A DNA stretch of 64,000 nt from Symbiodinium natans (lineage: Eukaryota; Sar; Dinophyceae; Suessiales; Symbiodiniaceae): contig CAJNDS010002578.1 of the NCBI GenBank assembly GCA_905221605.1, positions 248,001 through 312,000 of the forward strand, read 5' to 3'. The translations under genes and the position numbers were made by a program. Position 1 is the first letter of the stretch; every line of letters starts with the position of its first letter. This document shows, piece after piece, positions 20,690-31,300 of this stretch. The notes beneath the pieces are model-generated. The model made no database searches. It saw only the letters and a program-made list of their open reading frames with translations, and was not told where the DNA came from.

Positions 20690-21760
20690 AGAAGGCCAGA
20701 CAAGCGAGACAAGCGAGACAAGGGAGACAAGCTTCGGCCGGGCGGAGGAGGGAGACACGGGAGACATCTGAGACATTGAGACAAAAAAAGGGATAAATAG
20801 ACTACTGAGTCTCAGATGTCTCAGATGTCTCAGTGTCTCAAGGGGGGTCCGCCCTGAATCCCCAAGACTCCGCGTCTCAGATGTCTCAGATGTCTCAGAT
20901 GTCTCAGTGTCTCAAGGGGGGTCCGCAGCGAAGCCTCAAGACTCCGCGTCTCAGATGTCTCAGATGTCTCAGTGTCTCAAGGGGGGTCCGCCTCGAATCC
21001 TCAAGACTCCGCGTCTCAGATGTCTCAGATGTCTCAGATGTCTCAGTGTCTCAAGGGGGGTCCGCCCCGAAGCCTCAAGACTCCGCGTCTCAGATGTCTC
21101 AGATGTCTCAGTGTCTCAAGGGGGGTCCGCCTCGAATCCTCAAGACTCCGTGTCTCAGATGTCTCAGATGTCTCAGTGTCTCAAGGGGGGTCCGCCTCGA
21201 ATCCTCAAGACTCCGTGTCTCAGATGTCTCAGATGTCTCAGTGTCTCAAGGCAGTCCGCCTCGAAGCCTCAAGACTCAGTGTCTCAGATGTCTCAGATGT
21301 CTCAGTGTCTCAAGGGGGGGGGTCCGCCCCAGATCCCCTCAAGACTCAGTGTCTCAGATGTCTCGCTTGTCTCGCTTGTCTCGCCCGGCTCCTCTGGGGG
21401 TTCGAACCGAGGGCGTCTCAGATGTCTCGCTTGTCTCGCTTATCTCGCGGGGCTCCTCTGGGGGTTCGAACCGAGAGCGTCTCAGATGTCTCGCTTGTCT
21501 CGCGGGGGATCCTCCAGAGGTCGGAGGCGGGCGACCGCCAACCTGCCAAGATCTCAGTTGTCTCGCTTGTCTCGCGGCGGAGTTTTCTGAAATCTGGGGG
21601 GCGGCGTCCGACAGCCCGCCGAGCTTGTCTCACTTGTCTCGCTTGTCTCGCGGGGGGCCTCCGGGGTCCGGGGGGGCGGCGGGCAGACAACCCACCAGGC
21701 TTGTCTCAGTTGTCTCACTTGTCTCAGGGGCGTCCGTCCTCTGGGCCGGGGACTGGCGAG
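20690..21760. repeat. Large bidirectional GAGACA/TGTCTC minisatellite array
   Basis: A short minus-polarity part (GAGACAAGCGAGACAAG to GAGACATTGAGAC, 20696-20782) is followed after AAAAAAAGGGATAAATAGAC by about 950 bases of plus polarity. Units are about 63 bp: CTCAGATGTCTCAG blocks, then GTGTCTCAAGGGGGGTCCGC, then variable sequence and CAAGACTC. The distal part (21355-21740) shifts to CTTGTCTCGCTTGTCTCG units with longer GC-rich spacers. The array is open in all three plus frames, giving spurious Ser/Gln/Met-rich frames up to 329 codons. Confidence 0.9.
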
Positions 21761-22018
21761 GGGTTTCACACAGAAGTGTAGGCAATATTTTTTTGCGATT
21801 TTTCCATGTTTTGTTGGCTTGATTTTGCTTGACTTTTTTTTTCTTGGCTGGAGTGCATGATATTGAACATTCTTTTCTCCAAACCGACCACATGGTTGCA
21901 GCAGCCGCGGTTCACACAGCTGCTGGCTTGTTTTCTTCTGTGTTTTGGGGCACGCTGCAGCCCGTGCAATACAGTCCGCGCCCCCCCTGGATCACCTCCT
22001 TTTTAACCCGTCTAGCCC

Positions 22019-22513
22019 TCACCCAGCGCCGCCGCCAGGTACTTGTACTTCTTCGTGCGCTGCCTCCGAGCCACCCTGTTTTGTTGGGTTTTGTGTGCGC
22101 TCGGTGTGGCCCCTGTCAGGTACTTCGACATCTTCTTCGAGTTCCCGGCCGTCGAGCTCCTCCGTGCGCCGCTTCCGAGCCGCCCTGTTTGTTTTATGCT
22201 TTGTGTGCTCGGTGTTGCCCCTGTCAGGTACTTCTATATCTTCTTCTTTGAACTCCCGTGCTTCGAGCTCCTCCGCCCTTGGTGCGCGTGCGCTTCCAGG
22301 AGTGTGTGTGAGAAATATGAGACATATGTGAGACAACCCGGTCTTTTCCTGTGTGTGGTCTCGAGATTTTCTTCTGCATTCGCACATACCTTCAAGGGTT
22401 GATTTGCATGTGTTTAGTTTTCTGGAATGATTTTCTTGATTTTTTTGCGTGATGATTGATTGGTTTGTTTGCGCATCACCAGCGCCATCTTCTGCAGGGC
22501 TTAGGCCAGGCAC
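22019..22513 (-). CDS. Acidic repeat ORF, unrecognised
   Basis: The minus-strand frame holds two to three imperfect repeats of a segment reading EELEAREFKEEDIEVPDRG and EELDGRELEEDVEVPDRG, matching a 105-110 bp tandem DNA repeat at 22045-22265. The opposite strand is also open across it. The protein frame is more hydrophilic and regular, but no domain was recognised, so this may be only a minisatellite. Confidence 0.2.
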   Translation of the reverse strand: MPGLSPAEDGAGDAQTNQSIITQKNQENHSRKLNTCKSTLEGMCECRRKSRDHTQEKTGLSHICLIFLTHTPGSARAPRAEELEAREFKEEDIEVPDRGNTEHTKHKTNRAARKRRTEELDGRELEEDVEVPDRGHTERTQNPTKQGGSEAAHEEVQVPGGGAG

Positions 22514-23083
22514 CGTCTCGCTTACTGTGGCGTGAGTGGTGCAAAGTTTTGTATCCGAAAGCCTGAGATGCTGTTGGCAGGCGGGTTCATGGTCCAGAAC
22601 CTATGGCGTGGAGGCGGCCTGCGCATTTGTTGTTGCTCGTACGTGTACTTGGACATGGAGTGGACTGCGCCGTTTTTGCTGCAGAGATATGGCTCAAATT
22701 CAGGAAGATGTTACAGCAATGGCAGAAGGCAAGAAACGCTCCGGTGGCCCCGAAGTAGAGGACCGCGGCATTAAGTGTTTCTTGGTCGAGCTGCCTGAAA
22801 CCTGCCCTTGTGCAGGAGCCTGAGACGAAAAAGGTTCGTAGACCTGAGGCCTGGCCAGTGCACGGGCTTGTTTACTGGTTCACTGCAGGGCGTGCCAGCG
22901 TGTTCACTTTGAGAGTAAACAGCGGCTTTTGCATCGGAATCCCACGAGAAGGCCAGAGCCAACTTCCGAGTTTCTGAAGGATTGGGTTCGACATTCACGG
23001 ATGGCTTCTTCAGGCAACCCCCAGTGAGGACGTGGAACGCACAGCGACAGAGGCACGTTTAGGGAGCTGTTGTTCTTGCTAGT

Positions 23084-25152
23084 TTGGGCTTGGTAGCTCC
23101 TGGCACCTGCCGGCCAAGGCAAGCTTGGATCAGGCGGGCCGTCCGTGAAGGCTCGCAGACTGGAGCATTGTTTAGGCTGTGCCCATTGGCGCAGGCCGAG
23201 TGGCTGCAAAAGACAGCTGAGGAGATCAAGCAATTTACAGCGGATGAGGCGCTTTGCGATGTCTCTTGCTTGAAGCTTCGGGTCTGCGAGCATGGATGGC
23301 AGGTCAGTTCTTGGGTCCGGGCGGCCTTGGAAGCGGAGAACTACACCGAAGAGGCGCAAGCGATTGTTGAGACTTTGAAGCAGCAAAAGGTGAAGGGCAC
23401 CGCGCTGATGGACCTGACCTATGAGCGGCTAGTGGCCGAGCCCTACAAAATTGCTGGCGGCCCTGCCGGAAACCTGGCCAAGCGCATCGCCGCTGTGTCT
23501 GCCCCGCCCATGGCCGCGAGCGGATTCCAGGTGGGGGCCTCAGCGGAGATTGGAGGGGTGCCTTCACTGGAAAAGTTTGTTAGGACGACCCGGAAGCCGC
23601 GGGGTTCGTCCGGGAGCTGGCCAACGCTGCGCCAAGGGACTTGGGTGAAGGCCGCTTGGGGCCTTTGGGGTGAGTGATCTCTTTTGTCTGCGCCCCTGTT
23701 GCAGGCGTGCAGGTCTTCAACCTCACGAAGTCCTTGCCCGTAGAGCCGTACAGCCAGAGCGGGCCGAAATTATTGACGCGCACTACGACGCGCCAGGCCT
23801 GGCAGGCCACCTTCGAGCTCATGAACAGAGGCACCGAGCGAGCGGACGGCATCAAACGAGTGGCCATGCTGGGCGTCCCGGGCATCGGGAAGAGCCGCAA
23901 TTTGGCGCTGGGCCTTTGGCACCTGGTGACGGGCAAGGAGCTGCCAGAGGGGATTCAGCAGCCCAAGGCCATCGTCTATGAAGCCCGAGAGGGTGGGGTG
24001 GTCTTCCGTTTCACCAAGGACCAAGGTGGCCAGTGGAAGGCGCAGAGCCGCGACATGCAAAATAATTGGAGCCCCGTAGGCTGCCTGGACCTGAAGTGCG
24101 CCAACAACTGGTATCTCGTGGATGCCTCCGAGACAAAGACCTCCACCTTGAAGTTGTTTGCCAAGACAGTGCTCGCCTGCAGCCCAGACCGGAACCACTA
24201 CAGCCAGTTCGTCAAAGACGGAGGCTGCTGCGTCTATATTGAATCGTGGTCTAAATCTGAGCTCCAAGTGGCATTAGGTCACATCGTAGACAGTGCGGAC
24301 ATGCCGTCTAGGCTGTCTAGGTACGACCAGATCGGAGGAAATCTGCGGGCCCTTTTGTCAGCTGAAGCCGACTTCAATAAGTATGTGAAGGACCAGAAAG
24401 CTGAGGCCAAGGATTGGCAGCACTTGCAGCGTGCCTTCAGTGGCAGCTTGGACAACCAAGGCAAGAAGCTTCTCACCCGCCTTTTCACCTACATCAGCAA
24501 GGATGGCCGCCAGTACGAGGTTGATTTCTGCTGCGCCGGCGCTGCCGCGCTGGTTGCGAACGAGCACTATGAGAAGCTGGTGGAGCTCTGGAGCAAGCAA
24601 GATGAGCCCGCGAGGTACTGGTTCCAAAAGTTTCTCGGACCCCTGTTGACTTTCTCCTGGTTTCACAAAAGGTTTGCAGCCTGGACTATCACCAATGAGG
24701 GCACCGCTGACCGTGCTTCCTGGCGACGGGAGAAGTGCGACGACTTGATGATTGCAGAAAACTTGCAGCTATTGGAGTGCGATTCCATAGCCATTTTTGC
24801 GGACAGATGGTGGAAGGCACTGCAGGAACGAACCCTATCGCAAAAGGTTTTGAGTAGCCCAGCCGGTTACCCGGGCATTGACTATCTGCTGGACTTCAAC
24901 CACGGCATCCAGGTGACCACAGCCGGAAAGCACAACCTTGCACAACAGTTTCGCGAGAAGTTGATGACGATGTTCAAAGGAACTCGCCACAGTTTCACTC
25001 TCACGTTTCTCACGACAGGAGATCCTAAAACATTCTCGCCGGTCGGACGTGATTTCAACGCACTAATGGACATGGCGGGGCCATCACAGTCGTTTGACAA
25101 TGTTTGTGTACAGGTCGTGCAGATTCCGAAGACGCTCAATAGCCTGAGTTGA
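23084..25152 (+). CDS. Crinkler/RHS-like protein: SAM-like region, P-loop NTPase and PD-(D/E)XK-type nuclease end
   Basis: Exon 1 (23084-23669) includes VKGTALMDLTYERLVAEPYK and GNLAKRIAAV, resembling a sterile-alpha-motif helix bundle. A GT...AG segment of 35 bases (23670-23704) contains an in-frame stop, and its removal joins the two frames in phase. Exon 2 carries Walker A GVPGIGKS (residues 67-74 of the 492-residue segment), SPDRNHYSQF, YIESWSKSELQVALGHI and SRYDQIGGNLRALLS. These match the NTPase of Crinkler effectors and trypanosome retrotransposon-hot-spot proteins, where a phenylalanine/tyrosine-rich sensor region and a GG-R segment follow. The C-terminus has YPGIDYLLDFNHGIQVTTAGKHN, the D...QxT...H pattern of the nuclease part of that superfamily. 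Such proteins act in the nucleus or as effectors in conflicts; the role here is unknown. The exact upstream start is uncertain. Confidence 0.6.
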
Positions 25153-25159
25153 AAACTAT

Positions 25160-25960
25160 GCTGCGGAGAGATCTTGGGTGTGTCTGCAGCGCTTGTTGTG
25201 ACTTTCGTCTCGCTTCTTGGCATCCTGAAGCTGTCAGGGGGCGGCTCATCTCGACCCATGGGAAGCCTGGTGTGAAACCCAGGCACAGCAGGACGTGGTT
25301 GTCAGTCGGGGCTTGCAGTGAAGTCAATTCAAGGAGCCTTTGAATGGTTGTTGTCAGCCAGCTGTGAAACCCTCATGTTTGTTTTTCAGGTTTGCTGAAG
25401 ATTGCAAAAGAACCGGGGGATTCGTTTGTCTCTTTGTGAGCTTGGCGAATGCTGTCGGAGCAAGCTTTGTGGAGATCATTCAGACCCCGGCAAATCCCTG
25501 AGACTCGTGACGAATCTTAGGAATGAGTGGGAGCTTGGATTAGCTTTGGCCAATCAGACAGTCCGAAGTCTGGTTCACGAGCAGGTGCCGCTGCCACAGA
25601 GTTGGTTGTCCCTAAGTCGGTCCCAAACCCTTGTGCCTGAACCCTTATCACCCTCATCTTTCCTAGTTCCCCGGCTCGCCCTATGTCCCGAACCCACGCG
25701 CCCGAACCCGTTAGAACCCCAGCCCTACTGCCCTGCATCCTCCCTGCGCGCGCAGTGTGTTCAAGGGGGAGTTTCGCCGGCTGGGGTGTCGTCCGGTTTA
25801 GGTAGGGCCGGTCTAGCTTTTTTTGGGTTGCCTTCCCACACTGTAGGCCGAATCCCACTTTGATGCTTGCCGATGCTCTGGGTGCCCGCCGATGCTCTGG
25901 AGGCTCGCCGACGCTCTGGATGCTCGCCGACGCTCGCCGCCGGCTCAGAGGCGAGAGACT
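25160..25960. other. Intergenic region without a supported gene
   Basis: Only short or biased frames occur. The GC-rich right part merges into the next GAGACA array, whose regular spacing keeps minus-strand frames open to about 25520. No regulatory signal was recognised. Confidence 0.4.
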
Positions 25961-25969
25961 CCCAGAGAC

Positions 25970-27372
25970 AGGGAGACACTTGAGACATTGAGACGCGGCT
26001 GCGCTGGTCCTGGTCTCTTTCAGGCAGACCTCCCTGAGACACTGAGACATTGAGACATTGAGACGCGCCGTGCTGGCCCAGGCAGACCTCCCTGAGACAC
26101 TGAGACATTGAGACGTTGAGACGTGCCGTGCTGGCCCAGGCAGACCTCCCTGAGACACTGAGACATTGAGACATTGAGACGCGCCGTGCTGGTCCAGGCA
26201 GACCTCGCTGAGACACTGAGACATTGAGACATTGAGACACGCCATGCTGGCCCAGGCAGACCCCGCCGAGACAACTGAGACATTGAGACGTTGAGACGCT
26301 CCGCTGGCCCAGACAGACCCGAGACATTGAGACGTTGAGACATCGAGACGCTCCGCGCTAGCCCAGACAGACCCGAGACATTGAGACGTTGAGACATTGA
26401 GACGCTCCGTGCTGGCCCAGGTAGACCCCCCTGAGACATTGAGACATTGAGACATTGAGACATTGAGACATTGAGACATTGAGACATTGAGACCTTGCCA
26501 CGCTGGCCCAGGCAGACCCCCCTGAGACATAGAGACATTGTGACGGGGAGGCTGTGAGAGGGACGGAGACAGGCGAAACATCTGAGACATTGAGACGGGG
26601 GTGCTTGGGAGGGAGGAGGAGGGGCCCGGAGACAGGCGAGACATCGAGACGGGGGTGCTTGGGAGGGAGGAGGAGGGGCCCGGAGACAGGCGAGACATCT
26701 GAGACATTGAGACGGGGGTGCCTTGGGAGGGAGGAGGAGGGGCCGCAGACACGCCAGACATCTGAGACATTGAGACGGGGGTGCCTGCGAGGGAGGAGGC
26801 GAGACATCTGAGACATTGAGACGGGGGTGCCTGGGATGGAGGAGGAGGGGCCCGGAGACAGGTGAGACAGCTGAGACATTGAGACAAAAGAGGCGTAAAA
26901 AGACTACTGTGTCTAGATGTGTCAGATGTCGCAGTGTCTCTCAAGGGGGGGGCCGCCCTAGAACCCAAGACTCAGATGTCTCAGATGTCTCAGTGTCTCA
27001 AAGGGGTCCGCCCTAGAACCCAAGACTCAGATGTCTCAGATGTCTCAGTGTCTCAAGGGGGTCCGCCCTAGAACCCAAGACTCAGATGTCTCAATGTCTC
27101 AGTGTCTCCAGGGGGGACCGCCCTAGAACCCAAGACTCAGATGTCTCAGATGTCTCCAGGGGGGACCGCCCTAGAACCCAAGAGTCTCAGATGTCTCAGT
27201 GTCTCAAGGGGGGACCGCGCTAGAACCCAAGACTCAGATGTCTCAGATGTCTCAGTGTCTCAAGGGAGGTTCGCCAAGATCCCGAGACTCAGATGTCTCA
27301 GCTGTCTCGGTGTCTCAAGGGGTGGGTCCGCCCCAGATCCCCAGGAATCAGTCTCAGTGTCTCAACAGTTTG
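25970..27372. repeat. Bidirectional GAGACA/TGTCTC array abutting the viral integrase
   Basis: Minus-polarity units occupy 25970-26885. The first subtype, about 58 bp, alternates GAGACATTGAGAC with CGCCGTGCTGGCCCAGGCAG. A second subtype of about 64 bp (26555-26885) has ACGGGGGTGCTTGGGAGG and GGAGGAGGGGCCCGGAG. Polarity flips at about 26890-26920 through AAAGACTACTGTGTC, which resembles the flip spacer of the 20.7 kb array. Plus units of about 55 bp then run to 27362 (AGATGTCTCAG, TCAAGGGGGTCCGCCC, AGAACCCAAGA). The array ends only a dozen bases from the integrase stop codon. Confidence 0.9.
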
Positions 27373-27374
27373 TT

Positions 27375-28387
27375 TTACGGCGGAGCCACGGGCCCGGGGT
27401 TGAAATCTCGCAGCTGCCGGACAGCTAAGGCCACGGGTGGGCGTGTGAGTCTCGCTTTGGGCTCGGCGCTGCCACGGGGAACGGGTAGAGCATGCTTCAA
27501 TAGAGTCTCGCTGCCATCGGTAGCCCGGACCACCATAGAGTCATAAGAGGCCACATCCTTGGCCACCCCATACTGGGGCTGGAAGCTCCGTGCTGCATTG
27601 GTCGGTGCCCGGAAGGCGCCCGCTTGTTGCAGGCGCTGCTGTCGGCTCCTCGTTAGGGTGTCGTTGTGCTTGAACTTCTGCGCGTTGTCTTGGTACACTC
27701 GGAACGTGGTGGCTGGCTGCTTCTCCACATCTTCAGGAGCTGCGTGTACGGCCTCATGGGGCCGAGAGTTGTAGGCCTCCGTTGCCTGCTCCACGTGATC
27801 CGCCCATGCCCCCCCATCTCGCGCCACTTTCCCCGCCAGGTCCCGCTTCAGGGTTTGGATGGTTCTATCCACCACTGCAGTCGCGTTCCGATCGGAGGGC
27901 TCCTTGACCCTGTGCACCACCTGCTCCGGCAGCGCCCCCTCCAGGCCGTTGAACTCGTTGCCCTGATCAGTCGTCACCACGTAATTCGTTTCGTCCTCCA
28001 CCAGCTTGGGAATGATCTCCCGAGCTGCTGCTGACACCGTCTCTGCCCTTTTGTCGGGCAGGGCCTTGGTCACTGCCTCTCGGGTGAAAACGTCGGACAC
28101 AATCAGCCCGTACTTTTTGGCCCCGCGCGTGTTGACGTTAAAATCGATCAGGTCCGCTTGCAGCCTGTCGTTGGGCCGCTCCGCCGCGCTCTTGCCCAAG
28201 CTGCGGGCTTGGGCGCTAGCACTTGCCTCGCGACGTCGGTCCGCAGGGCTGCACGGGCCCGTGCTGCTGTAAGGTCCCTGCGCTCGGGGTGATCCCTGCG
28301 GGCTATTTGGTAGAGCTTCCTTGGGTCTCTCACGTTGAACTCCTCTGCGAGGCCCCGGAAGAACTCGAGCGCTCCCTCCTCCGCCAT
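27375..28387 (-). CDS. rve-family integrase of the Polinton-like virus (frame-broken)
   Basis: The start is the ATG at 28387, 3 bases after the fibre stop, within GTAAAAATG. The N-terminus (EFNVRDPRKLYQIARRDHPE) is helical and basic. A frame break near 28,200 leads into the catalytic core: D in QADLIDFN, D in TTDQGNEF, and RNATAVVDRTIQTLKRDL where retroviral-type integrases have ER.IQ.LK. The third acidic residue is therefore Asp rather than Glu, with 32 residues between the last two. After the core come PATTFRVYQDNAQKFKHN and SYDSMVVRATDGSETLLKH, a small beta-rich C-terminal domain like those that bind DNA in retroviral and Polinton integrases. The tail is AVRQLRDFNPGP. The enzyme would insert the viral genome into host DNA. 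The second copy at 52.4-53.6 kb keeps the same Asp, so it is a family trait. Confidence 0.75.
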
Positions 28388-28393
28388 TTTTAC
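28385..28393 (-). promoter_or_regulatory. TAAA start motif of integrase (GTAAAAATG)
   Basis: The TAA of this motif is also the stop codon of the fibre gene, so stop, motif and next start lie within nine bases. See the finding on the shared motif. Confidence 0.5.
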
Positions 28394-31300
28394 TTCTTCT
28401 TGGGCTTCTTCTCCAGCGCCTCTACGCGGGCTTGGAGCCCCTGGCAGACTCCCCACAAAACGCAGCGCATGCGGTTGTAGTCGAGCGTCACGAGCTCCCC
28501 GAGCTCTTCGTCCACGAGCTTGCCGCACAGCGCCTGGCCCACGGGCCCCGTGTCCCGCACCTCGTTGGCGATGAAGCCCAGCGCGCGCTTCTGGCTGCCC
28601 GCGGTCCGCCGGTACCACTTGGGTGCCACGGTGTCAAAGACCTGCTGCAGCTCCTCGAGCTCCGCGGGCTCCACGCTGTGCTTCAGCTTCTCGTCCGAGA
28701 GGTTTTGGAAGCCGTAGTTGCAGATCACTTCCCCATCGTTGGCCCCGCCCGTGTTGGATTCCACGATGAGGTTGGCGGGCCCGGTTGCCGCCGTGCGCAG
28801 GAAGATGGCCTGGTCCTGGGCGTAGAGCTGCACGCCCCCAGCGGAGGAGGCGGTGAGCTCGCCCGAGCCTGCGTTGCAGGCCACCAGGAGCCGCGCATTG
28901 CCCGCAGTTGCGAGGTTCAGCACCTCCGCCGTGACGTCCCCGCTGTTGACGGTGGACACCACCTGCAAATCCCCTTGCGCTTGCACCCCTGTGGAGCCAC
29001 CGATGAGCTCCAGGTATGCGGAGCTCGAGACGATGCCGTTGTCGGCCCGAATCGCACTGGCGGTGTAGAGCACCGAGTTGAGGTAGGTCCCCTGTGAGCC
29101 GCCCGTGAGCGTCAAATAGTCGTCCGTGGTCCTCGCCCGCACCGTGGGCGCCCGCAGCTCCGTGCTGAGCTCCACGCTCCCAGAGGTCAGTGTGCCCTGC
29201 ACATCCAGTGCGCCGGTAACAACGGTGCCTCCAGAGCCGCCGGTGATGGTGAGCTCTGTGTCCTGGACTCGCGTGGAGATGGCATTGGTCACGAGCCCCG
29301 TGGCGGCGCCGACGACGTCCTCGATGTAGAGCTGGTCGTCCACGCGCAGCCGCGGGGCCACCGAGTGCACCTCCGACGTTGCGAAGGTGCAGAGGCTCTG
29401 GTCACTCTGGTCCGTCACCCTCACAGAGACGGTGCCCGCCTTCAAGTTAAGGAATTGATTGGTCGGAAGCAGGGGCTCCACCGTGTCCGCTTGGAGGCTG
29501 CCGGCCGTGGCGATGCCCAGGCTGCTGTCCGCGAAGATGCGCCCCATGGTCAGCATGTTGACGCCCGCCTTGAGGCTGAACTGGCTCGAGGACAGGTCGG
29601 CCACGGCGGCCCCTCCGCTGGCTTCAAACTCGATGCCGAGGCTCCCGCCCCGCAGCGTCAGGAAGTCGCCCCCGTTGGCCCGGACGTCGTTGACGAGCAG
29701 GGGGTCCGACGGTGGTGCCCCCGCCAGCGCATAGCGTGAATCCGATTCACTCTTGCTGTAGCAGTCGCAATTGAGACGGAGCGTGGCCCCGTTGCCCAGG
29801 ATGGGCGTGGCGCTCAGGGGCGCCTGGGGGAGGAGAGCCCTGATCATGCGCGGAGTGAACTGCTCCAGCACCATCGTGTAGATGCCCCCGCCCTCCACAT
29901 TGCCGTTGACGGGAAAATAACGGGAGTCCAGGGGTGTGAAGTCGCTGCTGGAAAAGTACCTACCATCGCTCTCGCTCTTGCTGTAACAATCGCAGGTCAG
30001 CTGCACGGTGGCGGAGTTGCCCAGGATCAGGTTCGCTCCCAGGGGGGCCTGGGGCAGCAGCGCCCTTATCATTCTGGGCGTGAAGTTGTCGAGCACCATG
30101 GGGATGATGCCTCCGCCTCCAGCGTTGCCGTTGACGGGATGATACCGGGCGTCGCCCTGCGCTTCGGTGAGGAGCCTACAGGAGCTGATCTGGCTCGCGA
30201 TCTCCGCCGAGGTCTCGCCCTGGTCCCAGTAGTTGGTGAGCTCCGAAGCAATGGAGCTGTCGATGTCAGCCTGCGTGGCGTACTGCGAAACGTTCAGTGC
30301 GTCCACGGCGTTCGAGATCTGAGTGTTTACCTCGGCCTGCGTGTACGTCTGGCTCTGGTCGTAGGCCTGGCACTCGATCTGCAGCGTGTTGCCCGAGTTC
30401 TGGAGCGTGGCCACCAGGGGCCCGGTGAAGTGCAGGTTCCGCAGGGCCTGCCCGGTCAGGAGCTCCCAGGTGGTGTTTCCGCTCCAGGCGGGCGCGTTGG
30501 CAATAGCTGCGCCCGCAATGAGGGCGTCCACTTGCGCGGAGTCGTAATAGGATGCGAGCGCTATGGCGATCTCGTTGAGGATGGGCGCCTGCAGCCCGGT
30601 CCACGGCACGTATGCGCTCAAGTCGATACCGCCCACGGCCGCAGCAATCGCGGCATCCATCTGCGTGGTGGTGCTGTACGGGACCAGGGCTGCAGTGATG
30701 GCTCCATTGGTTTCGCTGCTTGTGTAGTAGCTGCCCAGGGTGGCGAGCACCCAGGACTCGCTGGCCAGGGGCGCCAGAAGAGCATTTACCGCCGCCTGTG
30801 TGTACGCATCGCAGGCCAGGCTCAGCGTGAAGTTGTCGTTCTCGAGGGAGACGCTCAGGGGAGCGTTGAAGTGCCAGTTGCGGATGGTGTTGGTGCCCAC
30901 GAGGAGGTCCCAGGTGGTCTGTCCGGGCCACGCCTGGGCGTTGGCCAGGTTCGTCCCGCCGCCCGTGGTCAATGCGGCCAGTGCTGCGTTGAGCGCATCG
31001 ATGGCGCTCTGCAGACTTGTTTCGGAAGCCGACAGGTCCGCCGCCGTCGCAAAGGGCCCTGCACCTTGCAGTGCCAGGATCTCCGCATCGTGCCCGTCGA
31101 GGCGCGCGTCCCGCACGGCCAGCAGGGCGTTGAGCCCCGCAGTGTCCGTGTACCCTGCGAGTGCGGTGGCAAGAGCTGCAGCCACGTCGGCAGCCGACTG
31201 GAAGCCCGCGGCTTGCAGCACTGCCAGGGCAGCCTCGGCGGCGTCGAGCCTCCCGTCTCGGATGGCCAGGGCAGCGTCCAGGGCCGCCTGCTGCACGAAA

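Noticed and set aside
20004-20771. 255-codon plus-strand frame
   Set aside because: It spans a duplicated fragment of another gene (antisense) and GC-rich repeats. No protein-like segment is conserved.
20700-20830. TGTCTC as auxin-response elements
   Set aside because: The hexamer is simply the core of the satellite, in hundreds of copies and away from any promoter. Plant auxin factors are not expected here.
20690-21760. CRISPR-like look of the GAGACA/TGTCTC arrays (regular repeat plus spacer)
   Set aside because: Spacers within an array are near-identical, the repeat itself contains smaller repeats, polarity reverses, and no cas genes are present. These are minisatellites in a eukaryotic setting.
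25517-26968. Long Ser/Gln/Cys-rich frames (up to 483 codons) across the arrays
   Set aside because: The repeat unit has no stop in several frames, so open frames are automatic. Translations are low-complexity and array-specific.
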